This document shows positions 34,989 through 45,870 of a stretch of 64,000 nt of DNA, piece after piece (position 1 is the first letter of the stretch; each line of letters starts with the position of its first letter). A program made the translations under genes and the position numbers. The DNA is from Bacillus sp. RO2. Lineage in GTDB: Bacteria; Bacillota; Bacilli; Bacillales; Bacillaceae_I. The notes beneath the pieces were generated by a model that saw only the letters and a program-made list of their open reading frames with translations, ran no database searches and was not told the DNA's origin. The stretch is taken from positions 42,613-106,612 of the forward strand of contig NZ_JAAXCU010000054.1 of NCBI RefSeq assembly GCF_012911845.1, in the 5' to 3' direction.

Positions 34989-35645
34989 CTAGTTTTCTTC
35001 TGTGAGAATTTTTCTCGCATGTGCAGCTAGCATATGATCTGCCTGTACATCCAATGCTTTATCCAGATTCTCCAACGCTTTTTCCCTGTTTTCTTGGTAT
35101 GCATAAGCAACACCCAAGTTGTAAAAAGCATCCGCGTGCATTGGATCTGCATCTACTACGTTTTCAAACTCCATTGTCGCTTCTTCAATGAGACCTTGGC
35201 CAGCTAAACAAAGTCCGTATTGAAATCTTGCCTCTGCATCTTCAGGTTTTAATTCTACAGCACGTTGAAAATATGGCAGAGCAAGCTTTGGCTGTTCAAA
35301 TTGCAATAGGGTCATCCCAAGCATAAAGAAGATATCACTGTCATTAACACCTTTTTTCATGGCAAGTTCAAACTGATCTTTTGCTTCATTCCATTTTTCA
35401 AGCTGATAATAGACATTTCCAAGACCATAATGAGCAGTTCCGATTGTATCGTCTTTTTCCAGCGCACGTTCAAAAAACTTCATTGCTTTCTCAAGTTCGC
35501 CAACAGCACTTAATACATTTCCAAAATTCACATATGCTACCGCATTATCCGGATTCTCTTCAATCTCTTTTGAAAAAGCTGAAAGTGCCTCTTCGTATTT
35601 TCCTTCTTGCAGGTATTGAATACCTAATGCATTATTATCTTTCAT
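34989..35645 (-). CDS. yrrB: TPR repeat protein YrrB
   Basis: 218 residues made of about six tetratricopeptide repeats (for example YVNFGNVLSAVGELEKAMKF and AHYGLGNVYYQLEKWNEAKD). TPR proteins are protein-protein scaffolds; B. subtilis YrrB has been structurally studied but its partners are unsure. The start is the ATG at 35645 with GAGGTG nine bases upstream, not the GTG at 35657 that falls inside that site. It lies between mnmA and recD2. Confidence 0.92.
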   Translation of the reverse strand: MKDNNALGIQYLQEGKYEEALSAFSKEIEENPDNAVAYVNFGNVLSAVGELEKAMKFFERALEKDDTIGTAHYGLGNVYYQLEKWNEAKDQFELAMKKGVNDSDIFFMLGMTLLQFEQPKLALPYFQRAVELKPEDAEARFQYGLCLAGQGLIEEATMEFENVVDADPMHADAFYNLGVAYAYQENREKALENLDKALDVQADHMLAAHARKILTEEN

Positions 35646-35694
35646 TTGTACGTACACCTCATCTATTTTCTCAGTCTTTTTAGTATATCATAGA

Positions 35695-35728
35695 GAAAAC
35701 CTCCATTCCTTATGGAATCGAGGTTTTC
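35695..35728 (-). terminator. terminator-like hairpin after mnmA
   Basis: GAAAACCTC...ATTCC pairs with GGAAT...GAGGTTTTC around a TTAT loop (35695-35728), directly after the mnmA stop. The T-run is weak on both strands. Confidence 0.6.
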
Positions 35729-35732
35729 ACTT

Positions 35733-37028
<1,296 letters not shown>

Positions 37029-38180
37029 TTATCTACTATTTCGTGTTAGCCGTTTTACTACTTTGGCTGTTTCTTTGGCAGCGTGTGTGATGTCTTCGAT
37101 TGTGTTTCCTAGTCCGAAGCTGAATCGGATGGAGGAAGCTATTTTGTCTGAATCTTTTCCGAACATGGCGACTAGGACATGGGAGGGGTCGATGGAACCT
37201 GCTGTGCATGCCGACCCGCTTGACACTGCAATACCTGCCAAATCCATGTTAACCAATAAGGACTCTACATTGGTCCCTGGAAAATATACATTCAGCACAT
37301 GCGGTAATGTTTCTTGTGAACCGTTGTTGACTTCAAAAGACACATCTTCTTCGCGCCAAACTTGTAGCATTGTTTCTTTAAAGCTTTTATACAATGCTAC
37401 TTTTTCTTTTGCTTGCTCCATACTTAATTCAATCGCTGTTTTCAATCCGACGATTCCTGCGACATTTTCGGTGCCTGCGCGTCGTTTGCGTTCTTGTTCA
37501 CCACCATAGGTCAAGTTGGAGAAGTTTGTACCAGACCTTGCATATAAAAAGCCAACTCCCTTAGGACCGTTAATTTTATGGGAGGACATGGAAAGAAAAT
37601 CAATGCCTTGTTCTTCCACATCGATAGGAAGAAGTCCGAAAGCCTGTACAGCATCTGTATGAAAATAAGCTTGATGTTCCTTCAACAGATCGCCAATTTC
37701 CATAATTGGCTGAACCGATCCTACCTCATTATTTCCATACATGATGGTGACAAGAATGGTTTGATCGGTAAGTGCAGCTTTTAAATCAGCTAATTTAATC
37801 TGTCCTTGTTGATCGACAGGCAAATACGTTATTTCAAAACCTTCTTTTTCTAGTTGCTCACATGTATGAAGAACCGCATGGTGTTCAATTTGCGTTGTAA
37901 TGATATGATTTCCACGCGTTCTGTTGGCTCGAGCGACCCCTATAATTGCTAAGTTGTCCGCTTCTGTTCCTCCACTTGTAAAAATGATTTCTGTTTCTTT
38001 CGCACCGATGGAAGTGGCTGCAACGTGCCTTGCTTCATCAACGAGGTGCCTCGTTTTTCTTCCAAATCCATGGATACTGGAAGGATTTCCGAAATCCTCT
38101 CTCATGACAGGAAGCATACTATCGAGGACAGCTGGGTGCATGGGTGAGGTTGCCGCATGATCTAAATAAATCTGTTTCAA
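37029..38180 (-). CDS. yrvO: cysteine desulfurase (YrvO/IscS-like)
   Basis: 383 residues of the NifS/IscS class. FTSGGTEADNLAIIG binds PLP; the Schiff-base Lys is in SMSSHKINGPKG, and the catalytic Cys in SSGSACTAGSIDPSHVL. It yields persulfide sulfur from cysteine, in B. subtilis chiefly for MnmA, encoded just downstream. The start is TTG after AAGGAGGCG. cymR lies 47 bases upstream in the same direction. Confidence 0.94.
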   Translation of the reverse strand: MKQIYLDHAATSPMHPAVLDSMLPVMREDFGNPSSIHGFGRKTRHLVDEARHVAATSIGAKETEIIFTSGGTEADNLAIIGVARANRTRGNHIITTQIEHHAVLHTCEQLEKEGFEITYLPVDQQGQIKLADLKAALTDQTILVTIMYGNNEVGSVQPIMEIGDLLKEHQAYFHTDAVQAFGLLPIDVEEQGIDFLSMSSHKINGPKGVGFLYARSGTNFSNLTYGGEQERKRRAGTENVAGIVGLKTAIELSMEQAKEKVALYKSFKETMLQVWREEDVSFEVNNGSQETLPHVLNVYFPGTNVESLLVNMDLAGIAVSSGSACTAGSIDPSHVLVAMFGKDSDKIASSIRFSFGLGNTIEDITHAAKETAKVVKRLTRNSR

Positions 38181-38227
38181 TGAGGACGCCTCCTTTCCTA
38201 CTAGTTAATGTTCCCCTGTTCCACTGC

Positions 38228-38644
38228 TTAGATGTAGAACATATATGCTTCTTGATCTCCGCCTTCATAATTGGCCAAATCATCAAGTGTTGTACTATCC
38301 AATACGTCTTTAACTGCATCACGGATCCGAATCCATAGCTCTCGTTTCGCTGGTTCTTCATCGTCAATTACTTCAACCGGGCTAATTGGGCCTTCTAAAA
38401 CACGAATGATATCTCCAGCCGTAATTTTCGTAGGTTCATCTGCTAAAATATAACCACCATACGCCCCTCTTATACTTTTTACAAGTCCAGCATTACGAAG
38501 GGGTGCAATTAATTGCTCCAAATAGTGCTCCGATAGGTCGTGCGTTTGCGCAATCGTTTTTAACGAAAGTGGACCTTCTCCCACATTTTTGGCGAGTTCA
38601 ATCATAATGGTCAATCCGTAACGTCCTTTGGTTGAAATTTTCAT
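38228..38644 (-). CDS. cymR: Rrf2 family cysteine metabolism repressor CymR
   Basis: 138 residues starting MKISTKGRYGLTIMIELAKN with a winged helix (SEHYLEQLIAPLRNAGLVKS) and the conserved RGAYGGYIL wing. It lacks the cysteine cluster of NsrR/IscR, as expected for CymR, which represses cysteine uptake and synthesis with CysK as partner. AGGTGTTCGGAG precedes the ATG. It heads cymR-yrvO-mnmA as in B. subtilis. Confidence 0.93.
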   Translation of the reverse strand: MKISTKGRYGLTIMIELAKNVGEGPLSLKTIAQTHDLSEHYLEQLIAPLRNAGLVKSIRGAYGGYILADEPTKITAGDIIRVLEGPISPVEVIDDEEPAKRELWIRIRDAVKDVLDSTTLDDLANYEGGDQEAYMFYI

Positions 38645-38676
38645 CTCCGAACACCTCTACTCTTTCTATTCAGTTT

Positions 38677-39351
38677 CTATATTTGAAAAGTTACCTTTTT
38701 ATCTTTTTTATGTTGAATTTTATCAAGTAATGAGTCCGTTGCCCTTTGACAGGCAGGCAGCGTCAGACCGACGATGCTCCCGATAGTAAGACTGAATAGT
38801 ATGGTTCCGATAAAGACAGGTCCACCTAAAAGCCAACCTAAACATAATACTACTAATTCCATTCCTAATCTAATATATTGCACTTTCCACCGTGTCACTT
38901 CCGTCAAGGCAATCATTAGGCTATCTCTTGGCCCTGCACCACAACGGGAGGAAATGTAGACACCAATTCCAATTCCGATAACTAATACACCCAATAAAAG
39001 CATGGCAAGCTTCCCGATAAACAGATCTGGCGTGTGCAATTGGGGGATCATCATATACAAATCAATGAAGATTCCGACCATCAGCATATTCAAAAAAGCT
39101 CCTAATGGAGGCAGCTTTTTCGTAATCATAGTAGAGATCATCAAAATAAAAAAGCCCACAATAATGGACCAGGTACCAATAGTGAGTCCGATTTGGTAGA
39201 AGAGTCCAATGTGAAAGACATCCCATGGCGCACTGCCCAAGTCAGCACGTATCATTAAGACAATTCCAAAGGCCATAATAAACAGCCCGATAAAATAGAT
39301 GGCCCATTTTGCCAAAAACAACCTTCTGCCTATACTACGCTCTCCTTGCAT
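38677..39351 (-). CDS. YczE/YitT-like integral membrane protein
   Basis: 224 residues with about five or six membrane helices (IYFIGLFIMAFGIVLMIRAD; GKLAMLLLGVLVIGIGIGVY). The motifs LGSAPWDVFHIGL and CGAGPRDSLMIAL occur in each half, which suggests a repeat, and are typical of YczE-type proteins. Transport substrate is unknown. It sits between cymR and rarA, where B. subtilis has no such gene, so it is an insertion. AAGGGTAGAGG precedes the ATG. Confidence 0.8.
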   Translation of the reverse strand: MQGERSIGRRLFLAKWAIYFIGLFIMAFGIVLMIRADLGSAPWDVFHIGLFYQIGLTIGTWSIIVGFFILMISTMITKKLPPLGAFLNMLMVGIFIDLYMMIPQLHTPDLFIGKLAMLLLGVLVIGIGIGVYISSRCGAGPRDSLMIALTEVTRWKVQYIRLGMELVVLCLGWLLGGPVFIGTILFSLTIGSIVGLTLPACQRATDSLLDKIQHKKDKKVTFQI

Positions 39352-39523
39352 GCAGCCTCTACCCTTCTGTCTTTACTTGTTTCTGTCTCTTATTAAAATC
39401 TATCCTATTATAGCATAATTTCAAAGGTTTTACATTTTGTCTGTTTTGTTTTAATGCATGATGCTAATTATGGTACAGTGGGTATGGGACACTAGATGTC
39501 ATTGTACGCAGGAAGGTGTTTAT

Positions 39524-40795
39524 ATGAACAATAAACCACTGGCCTTTCGGATGAGGCCTCGCACCATAGATGAAATGGTAGGTCAGGAGCATCTTGTAGG
39601 AGAAGGGAAAATCATTCAACGAATGGTAAAAGCAAAACATCTCTCCTCTATGATTCTTTACGGGCCCCCTGGGATAGGAAAAACGTCCATCGCCACAGCG
39701 ATTGCCGGCAGTACACAATATGCATTCCGGACATTAAATGCGGTGGTACATAATAAAAAAGACATGGAAATAGTAGCAGAAGAAGCAAAGATGTCAGGCA
39801 AAGTCATTCTTATTTTGGATGAAGTGCACCGACTTGATAAGGCGAAACAGGACTTTCTGTTGCCTCACCTTGAAAATGGAAGAATTGTTTTAATTGGAGC
39901 CACTACAAGCAATCCTTATCATGCAATCAACCCTGCCATTCGTAGCAGATGCCAAATTTTCGAGCTGCATCCTTTGTCTGTAACGGAAATCAAACAAGTC
40001 ATCACGCAAGCACTGAAAGACGAGGAACGAGGTTTAGGTGACTATCAAGTTGAATTGGATGATGGAGCATTGGAGCATTTTGCGAATGGTTGCGGCGGGG
40101 ATGTTCGTTCTGCGTTAAATGCATTGGAGCTAGCCGTACTTTCCACTACTCCAAATGATGATGGAAAAATAATGATTGGGGTAGAAACAGCTGAAGAATG
40201 CCTGCAAAAGAAAAGCTTTTATCATGACAAAGATGGGGATGGGCATTATGACGTACTATCCGCGTTTCAAAAGTCCATTCGCGGAAGTGACGTGGATGCA
40301 GCTCTTCATTATTTAGGGCGTTTGATTGAAGCAGGGGATCTTGTGAGTATTGGAAGAAGACTGCTTGTAATCGCTTATGAGGATATAAGCTTGGCCAATC
40401 CACAAGCGGGGGCACGAACTCTCTCTGCAATTGAAGCCGCAGAAAGACTTGGATTCCCAGAAGCTAGGATCCCTTTGGCAAATGCGGTTATCGAACTTTG
40501 CCTTTCTCCTAAGTCAAACTCCGCCTATAAAGCGCTGGATGAAGCCTTAGCTGACATCAGAAAAGGACTTGTAGGCGAAGTTCCTGCCCATCTGAAGGAC
40601 GCACATTATAAAGGGGCAGCCTCACTTGGCCGAGGCATTGAATATAAATATCCGCATGACTACCCTAGCGGATGGGTTGCTCAGCAATACTTACCGGACA
40701 AACTGAAACATAAATCCTATTACAAACCTAAAGACACGAGCAAATTCGAAACTGCCCTTGGGCAAATATATGAAAAAACGAAGAAGAAAAGATAA
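39524..40795 (+). CDS. rarA: replication-associated recombination protein RarA (MgsA)
   Basis: 423 residues of AAA+ ATPase. Walker A ILYGPPGIGKTSIA, Walker B LILDEVHRLD, sensor/arginine finger region IGATTSNPYHAINPAIRSRC, then the MgsA C-terminal domain (KSNSAYKALDEALADI; HYKGAASLGRG). It works at stalled forks. The ATG at 39524 has GGAAGGTG upstream; the upstream in-frame ATG at 39458 has no site. A terminator follows. Confidence 0.96.
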   Translation: MNNKPLAFRMRPRTIDEMVGQEHLVGEGKIIQRMVKAKHLSSMILYGPPGIGKTSIATAIAGSTQYAFRTLNAVVHNKKDMEIVAEEAKMSGKVILILDEVHRLDKAKQDFLLPHLENGRIVLIGATTSNPYHAINPAIRSRCQIFELHPLSVTEIKQVITQALKDEERGLGDYQVELDDGALEHFANGCGGDVRSALNALELAVLSTTPNDDGKIMIGVETAEECLQKKSFYHDKDGDGHYDVLSAFQKSIRGSDVDAALHYLGRLIEAGDLVSIGRRLLVIAYEDISLANPQAGARTLSAIEAAERLGFPEARIPLANAVIELCLSPKSNSAYKALDEALADIRKGLVGEVPAHLKDAHYKGAASLGRGIEYKYPHDYPSGWVAQQYLPDKLKHKSYYKPKDTSKFETALGQIYEKTKKKR

Positions 40796-40820
40796 GGGGA
40801 CCCGTTTCCCCTTATTTTTT
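40793..40820 (+). terminator. terminator of rarA
   Basis: TAAGGGGA pairs with TCCCCTTA around CCCGTT and is followed by six T; the rarA TAA is the first triplet of the stem. Confidence 0.88.
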
Positions 40821-40904
40821 ATGTTAATCTAGTAAACTTTCGTATATTCCTCCTCTTTTCTGGAAAAGATGGTAGAAAACGACCGTTATAAGGAGTGGAT
40901 TATA

Positions 40905-41606
40905 ATGAAAGTAAGACAAGATGCATGGTCCCATGAAGATGATTTATTGCTTGCTGAGACTGTTTTACGATACATAAGAGATGGTGGTACGCAACTTGCA
41001 GCCTTTGAAGAAGTCGGAGATGCCTTAAATCGAACATCGGCCGCATGTGGATTCAGATGGAATGCAGAAGTCAGAAAAAAATATGAACCTGCTGTTGCTA
41101 TAGCAAAGAAACAACGAAAAGAGAAAAAGCGAGCGCAAGAAAAGCTAGCAAAGGAACAACAAAAAAGCGAATCTGTTACAGAAAAGAAAGCTACCAATCA
41201 ACCAATTGAATTGGAATGGCTTCCTGCACCAAAATTAGATTCTAATGAAAAGGTCACCCTGCCATTTGAATATGATATGGAGGAAGATGAAGAATACGCA
41301 CCGCTTCCAGTGCGAAAAGAAAAAGCAACTATGGCTGCATCTTCTTCCATTACCCTTGAGGATTGCATTCATTTTTTGCAAAATTTCCATCAACACCAGA
41401 ATTCCGATTATCGCTTGCAGTTGGAAAGTGATAGACTTCAAAAAGAGAATCAATTGCTGAAGCAGAAAAACCAATCCCTTGAAAAGCAGCTTAAGAATTT
41501 AGAAGAACAACAAGTTGCGATAAACGAAGACTATGAAATGCTAGTCCAGATCATGGACCGGGCAAGAAGATTGACCGGCAACAGCGTGCAAGATGAAGTG
41601 ATGTGA
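40905..41606 (+). CDS. RsfA family prespore-type regulator
   Basis: 233 residues. N-terminus MKVRQDAWSHEDDLLLAETV with a Myb/SANT-like domain (SAACGFRWNAEVRKKY) that marks RsfA/YlbO proteins, sigma-F or sigma-G dependent regulators in the forespore. The middle is basic and acidic linker; the C-terminus is a leucine-rich coiled coil (residues about 175-220). An ATG 36 bases upstream is in frame but AAGGAG lies before 40905. A terminator follows. Which RsfA paralogue this is cannot be told. Confidence 0.88.
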   Translation: MKVRQDAWSHEDDLLLAETVLRYIRDGGTQLAAFEEVGDALNRTSAACGFRWNAEVRKKYEPAVAIAKKQRKEKKRAQEKLAKEQQKSESVTEKKATNQPIELEWLPAPKLDSNEKVTLPFEYDMEEDEEYAPLPVRKEKATMAASSSITLEDCIHFLQNFHQHQNSDYRLQLESDRLQKENQLLKQKNQSLEKQLKNLEEQQVAINEDYEMLVQIMDRARRLTGNSVQDEVM

Positions 41607-41618
41607 AAATAAAAAGGA

Positions 41619-41653
41619 GGCCTCGTCATGAGTTGACGAGGCCTTCTTTCTTT
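41619..41653. terminator. bidirectional terminator between the rsfA-like gene and tcdA
   Basis: A perfect 10-bp stem GGCCTCGTCA/TGACGAGGCC with a 5-base loop. T-rich runs follow on the plus side (TTCTTTCTTTT), and TTTTTATTTT follows on the minus side. Confidence 0.88.
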
Positions 41654-41655
41654 TG

Positions 41656-42423
41656 TTATTGCTTTCCACCGACACGTTGGATTTTTACATCTTTCAAAAT
41701 GTCATTGATTACGTACCCACCAAGGATAAGTCCCGCAACAGATGGAACAAATGCATTGGAGGAAGGTGGCATTTTTGCTTTGCGAATTTCTGCGTTATCA
41801 TTTCCAACTGTTTTACGAACATCCTCTCGAATGACAATTGGGCTTTCATCTGAAAATACCACTTTGATCCCACGATGTATCCCTTCTTTACGAAGGCGTG
41901 TGCGAATGACTTTTGCAATTGGATCTGTATGCGTTTTAGAGATATCCGCCATTTTGAAGCGGGTTGGATCCATCTTGTTTGCCGCTCCCATACTGGAGAC
42001 CATAGGAATCTTGCGTTTTAAACACTCTTTCATTAAGTGAATTTTATAGGAAATCGTATCAGAAGCATCAATCACATAATCCAAGCCGTAGCTGAAGAAC
42101 TCCTCGTACGTTTCTTCTGTGTAGAACATTTTTAATGCTATTACTTCACAATCAGGATTAATGTCTTGAATTCGAGCTTTCATCAGATCAGCTTTTGGTT
42201 GCCCCACCGTGGACATAAGTGCATGAATCTGACGGTTTACATTGGTAATATCCACATCATCTTTATCCACTAAAATAAGACGGCCGACACCAGAACGCGC
42301 CAACGCTTCTGCTGAGAAAGAGCCTACCCCGCCTATTCCTAATACTGCAACCGTGCTATTTTTAAGGGTTTCAAGGCCTTCTTTACCTATTGCCAATTCG
42401 TTTCGTGAAAATTGGTGTAACAT
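41656..42423 (-). CDS. tcdA: tRNA threonylcarbamoyladenosine dehydratase TcdA
   Basis: 255 residues of the E1-like ThiF/MoeB family. Nucleotide motif VLGIGGVGSFSAEALARSGV, then LVDKDDVDITNVNRQIHA and YVIDASDTISYKIHL. TcdA (YrvM, CsdL) closes the threonyl side chain of t6A37 to cyclic ct6A. It lacks the CxxC zinc pairs of ThiF/MoeB, which supports TcdA. Convergent with the rsfA-like gene. Confidence 0.95.
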   Translation of the reverse strand: MLHQFSRNELAIGKEGLETLKNSTVAVLGIGGVGSFSAEALARSGVGRLILVDKDDVDITNVNRQIHALMSTVGQPKADLMKARIQDINPDCEVIALKMFYTEETYEEFFSYGLDYVIDASDTISYKIHLMKECLKRKIPMVSSMGAANKMDPTRFKMADISKTHTDPIAKVIRTRLRKEGIHRGIKVVFSDESPIVIREDVRKTVGNDNAEIRKAKMPPSSNAFVPSVAGLILGGYVINDILKDVKIQRVGGKQ

Positions 42424-42623
42424 TGCATATCAACTCCATTTATCGCTTGTTTCATTTTTAATGTCTTTTAAAGATTGTACCCGAAATCGAATATAACATA
42501 CTTTGGGTGAAAAGCAAGTAGTCGGATAGGAATTTTTCTTTTTTACGAATTGGGTTTCAATACCTTATAATGAAGGGAATAGTAACTGAATATTATTTTT
42601 TTATTGAAAGCGGGGAGTTTGTA

Positions 42624-43079
42624 TTGAAGAATCTTTTAAAGGCCTTATCTTACTTCTTAGTTATTGGCAGTGGTTTAGTAACAATCTTTCGCTTGAACAA
42701 AACGAATAAGCAGTTAATGGCAAGGGAAACAACAGCTTTTCAAGTAAAGCAAACGTTGGAAGCGATTGCTGCTACATTGGAGAAAACACAAGAAAGCGAG
42801 CGCAGTACTTTAGCAGAAGCCAAACAAAGTACAGTGGATTCTGTTAATGATGAAGAGCTGACTGTTTTGACTACAAAAGATGAGTTGAAACAAGATGACC
42901 AAGTATCGGAAGAGGAACAGCAAGAAGCTCCCCCATTAATAAAAGCAAACAAGAATGCGCGTGGTGAATACATTTATCACGTTCCAGGCGGCGTTTTCTA
43001 TGAGCGCACGACTCCGGTGGAATGGTTTCACACTGAAGAAGAGGCGCAGGCAAAGGGATACAGAAAGTCAGCGAGGTAA
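42624..43079 (+). CDS. membrane-anchored sunset-domain protein
   Basis: 151 residues from the TTG at 42624 (CGGGGAG six bases upstream), giving LKNLLKALSYFLVIGSGLV with a single N-terminal membrane segment. The middle is a Glu/Gln-rich linker; the C-terminus ARGEYIYHVPGGVFYERT ... EEEAQAKGYRKS matches the small 'sunset' domain of Firmicutes, often attached to secreted nucleases. An ATG at 42570 would add a poorly supported tail. Function is unknown. A strong terminator follows. Confidence 0.8.
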   Translation: MKNLLKALSYFLVIGSGLVTIFRLNKTNKQLMARETTAFQVKQTLEAIAATLEKTQESERSTLAEAKQSTVDSVNDEELTVLTTKDELKQDDQVSEEEQQEAPPLIKANKNARGEYIYHVPGGVFYERTTPVEWFHTEEEAQAKGYRKSAR

Positions 43080-43094
43080 GAGTTAATTGTGGTA

Positions 43095-43128
43095 CAACCT
43101 TCATTTCGAGTGAGGGTTGTTTTTTTTG
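43095..43128 (+). terminator. terminator of the sunset-domain gene
   Basis: CAACCTTCATTT pairs with AGTGAGGGTTG around TCG, followed by about nine T. Confidence 0.9.
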
Positions 43129-43159
43129 TTCGTTTTGGAAATTTAAGACAAGGACGATG

Positions 43160-43762
43160 AGGTTACTCCTTATCAGGGAGTCATCCGATACCTATGGGGA
43201 CAATGTTGACGGGATTTCATCGTCGTCTTTGGAAGTCATACATCACCTATGAGGACAATGTTGGTGGGGTTCCTCCTTATCAGGGAGTCATACGCGCCTT
43301 ATGAGGACAATGTTGACGGGATTTCATCGTCTCGGGGAGTCATACATCACCTATGAGGACAATGTTGACGGGGTTCCTCCTTATCAGGGAGTCATACGCG
43401 CCTTATGAGGACAATGTTGACGGGATTTCATCATCACGGGGAGTCATACATCACCTATGAGGACAATGTTGACGGGGTTCCTCCTTATCAGGGAGTCATA
43501 CGATACCTATGAGGACAATGTTGACGGATTCCCACCTTCTCAGGGAGTCATACAACACCTATGAGGACAATGTTGATGGGATTTCATCGTCTCAGGGAGT
43601 CATACAACCCCTATGAGGACAATGTTGACGAGATTTAACCAACACAGGGAGTCATACGAAACCTATGAGGACAATGTTGGCGAGATTTCACCAACTCAGG
43701 GAGTCATACAACTCCTATGAGGACAATGTTGATGGGTTCCCACCTTAACAGGGAGTCATACG
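43160..43762. repeat. 52-bp tandem repeat array, about 11 units
   Basis: The anchor CCTATGAGGACAATGTTG recurs at 43191, 43246, about 43297, 43350, about 43401, 43454, 43506, 43558, 43610, 43662 and 43714; after the first unit spacing is 51-53, and exactly 52 from 43454 on. GGGAGTCATAC lies about 14 bases before each anchor. A 12-base stretch (for example ATTTCATCGTCT or TTCCTCCTTATC) varies. 52 is not a multiple of three, so it is not a coding repeat. The array lies between the sunset-domain gene and 6S RNA. Confidence 0.92.
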
Positions 43763-43785
43763 GCATAAAATTCACTATAATAACA

Positions 43786-43830
43786 CAAAAAACCGGCATC
43801 CCGCATTAAAGCGAGATACCGGTTTTTAAT
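43786..43830. terminator. 6S RNA terminator (bidirectional form)
   Basis: ACCGGCATCCCGC pairs with GCGAGATACCGGT (two mismatches) with T-runs on both sides. It lies 8-15 bases beyond the 3' end of 6S RNA and beside the last 52-bp unit. Confidence 0.85.
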
Positions 43831-43837
43831 CCGTATG

Positions 43838-44033
43838 TAGGCAAGTCCCAATCGTGCCGTCGTCGATGCCTTCGTTTTGATCCCCGCTCACAGCAGGTGG
43901 GTGCTCTGTTTCATGCGTGTAGTAAGTCCTCACGAGGAAGGCATTTACGCAGCGACGAAAACTCTGAGCTCCCGTATAATCTATTGTTCGGTCAAAACAA
44001 TAGGTTATACGACGAACACATCAGGACTTGCGA
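43838..44033 (-). ncRNA. bsrA: 6S RNA (BsrA/6S-1 type)
   Basis: About 195 nt. The closing stem is perfect: GCAAGTCC at the 5' end (44031-44024) with GGACTTGC at the 3' end (43848-43841). The long irregular hairpin with an open central bubble contains CGGGAGCTCAGAG. B. subtilis 6S-1 also starts with AAGTCCTGATGTGTT and lies between aspS and yrvM(tcdA), as here. The minus-strand promoter is TTGAAA-17-TAATAT, just upstream. It binds housekeeping RNA polymerase and mimics an open promoter. Confidence 0.92.
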
Positions 44034-44094
44034 CTTCTTGAAATTATATTAACACAAAGGGTATAGGTTTTCAACTTCTACCGTATGGGAAAAT

Positions 44095-45867
44095 CTACTC
44101 TTTTTTGACAGCTAGCGACAAATGTAACTCGTCTAATTGCCCACCTGCAACTGGACTTGGTGCTGCTGTCAGGATGCAGCTTGCACTTGCCGTTTTAGGG
44201 AATGCAATCGTGTCACGAAGATTTGTTCTTCCTGCCAACAGCATAACTAAACGATCTAACCCAAGTGCGATTCCACCATGTGGAGGGGTTCCATATTCAA
44301 ATGCCTCTAGTAGGAAACCGAACTGCTCGGTTGCCTCTTCTTTACTGAAACCAAGTACTTCAAACATTTTTTCCTGGATATCACGTTCGTAAATACGTAA
44401 AGAACCTCCGCCTAGCTCATATCCGTTCAATACTAAATCGTAGGCTTGAGCACGAACTTCACCTGGGTTTGTTTCAAGCAATGGAAGGTCTTCGCGAACC
44501 GGCATGGTAAATGGATGGTGAGCGGCAAAGTAGCGGCTTGCTTCCTCATCGTACTCTAGTAAAGGCCAGTCAGTTACCCATAAGAAGTTAAATTTGCTTT
44601 CCTCAATTAGACCAAGCTCTTTTCCAAGCTTCAAGCGAAGAGCACCTAGTGCATCTGCAACAACAGATTTTTTATCTGCTACAAATAGGATCAAGTCACC
44701 TTCTGCAGCGTCTAGGGATTGGATGAATCCTTGTTGTTCTTCTTCATTGAAGAATTTTGCGATTGGTCCCTTCAAGCCTTCAGATTCTACTTTTAACCAT
44801 GCTAGACCTTTTGCCCCGTAAACAGAAACAAATTCAGTTAAAGCATCGATGTCTTTACGGGAATATTTGCTTGCCGCACCTTTTACATTGATTGCTTTTA
44901 CTTGACCTCCATTATTTACAGCTGCGCTGAACACTTTGAATCCACAGTCAGCAACTTGCTCGGACAGGTCAACAAGTTCCATTTCAAAACGAGTATCAGG
45001 CTTGTCAGAACCATATCTGTTCATGGCTTCCTGGTAGGTAATACGAGGGAACGTTTCTGGAACATCCACATTTTTGGTATTTTTCATTACCATTCTCATC
45101 ATATCTTCCATCATACCGATAATTTCTTCTTGTGATAAGAAGGAAGTCTCAATGTCAACCTGTGTGAATTCAGGCTGTCTGTCTGCACGAAGGTCCTCGT
45201 CACGGAAGCAACGAGCGATCTGATAATAGCGCTCCACGCCGGAAACCATCAATAGTTGTTTAAAGATTTGCGGAGACTGCGGCAAAGCGTAGAACTCTCC
45301 TGGGTGTACTCGGCTTGGTACCAGGTAGTCACGCGCACCTTCTGGCGTGCTTTTAGTCAAAATAGGCGTTTCCACTTCCATGAACTGTTGATCGTTCAAA
45401 AATTCACGGATGGAACGCGTTACGTCATGACGCATCTTCAACGTGTCAAACATAACAGGGCGGCGAAGATCCAGGTAACGATATTTCAGACGGATGTCTT
45501 CGTTCACTTCCGTTTTGTTGTCCAATACGAATGGTGGTGTTTTAGCAGCATTCAAGACTTCAATTGCCTCTGCATGCACTTCAATTGCACCTGTTTTCAA
45601 GTTAGGGTTTACTGTTGCTTCGTCACGCGCAACCACTTTCCCTTTAATGTATAAAACGTACTCGTTGCGTACACTTTCAGCAGTTTTTAAAGCTTCCGCA
45701 GAGACGTCTGGATTGAAAACGATCTGTACAAGTCCTGTACGGTCGCGGAGGTCTAAGAAAATAAGTCCTCCAAGGTCACGGCGCTTTTGCACCCAGCCTT
45801 TTAGTTCAATTGTTTCACCTATGGATGTTTGAGGTACTTCGCCACAGTTATATGTTCTACCTAGCAT
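44095..45867 (-). CDS. aspS: aspartate--tRNA ligase
   Basis: About 590 residues, a bacterial-type AspRS: N-terminal OB fold ([20 protein letters not shown]), class II motif 1/2 ([33 protein letters not shown]), the bacterial insertion domain, and motif 3 [15 protein letters not shown]. It starts 4 bases after the hisS stop, so both depend on the upstream T-box. Of two adjacent ATGs the second fits the family start. Confidence 0.98.
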   Translation of the reverse strand: MLGRTYNCGEVPQTSIGETIELKGWVQKRRDLGGLIFLDLRDRTGLVQIVFNPDVSAEALKTAESVRNEYVLYIKGKVVARDEATVNPNLKTGAIEVHAEAIEVLNAAKTPPFVLDNKTEVNEDIRLKYRYLDLRRPVMFDTLKMRHDVTRSIREFLNDQQFMEVETPILTKSTPEGARDYLVPSRVHPGEFYALPQSPQIFKQLLMVSGVERYYQIARCFRDEDLRADRQPEFTQVDIETSFLSQEEIIGMMEDMMRMVMKNTKNVDVPETFPRITYQEAMNRYGSDKPDTRFEMELVDLSEQVADCGFKVFSAAVNNGGQVKAINVKGAASKYSRKDIDALTEFVSVYGAKGLAWLKVESEGLKGPIAKFFNEEEQQGFIQSLDAAEGDLILFVADKKSVVADALGALRLKLGKELGLIEESKFNFLWVTDWPLLEYDEEASRYFAAHHPFTMPVREDLPLLETNPGEVRAQAYDLVLNGYELGGGSLRIYERDIQEKMFEVLGFSKEEATEQFGFLLEAFEYGTPPHGGIALGLDRLVMLLAGRTNLRDTIAFPKTASASCILTAAPSPVAGGQLDELHLSLAVKKE

Positions 45868-45870
45868 CAT

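Noticed and set aside
43160..43762. CRISPR array
   Set aside because: The conserved part is about 40 bp with only about 12 variable bases, the variable parts resemble each other, and no cas gene is in the window.
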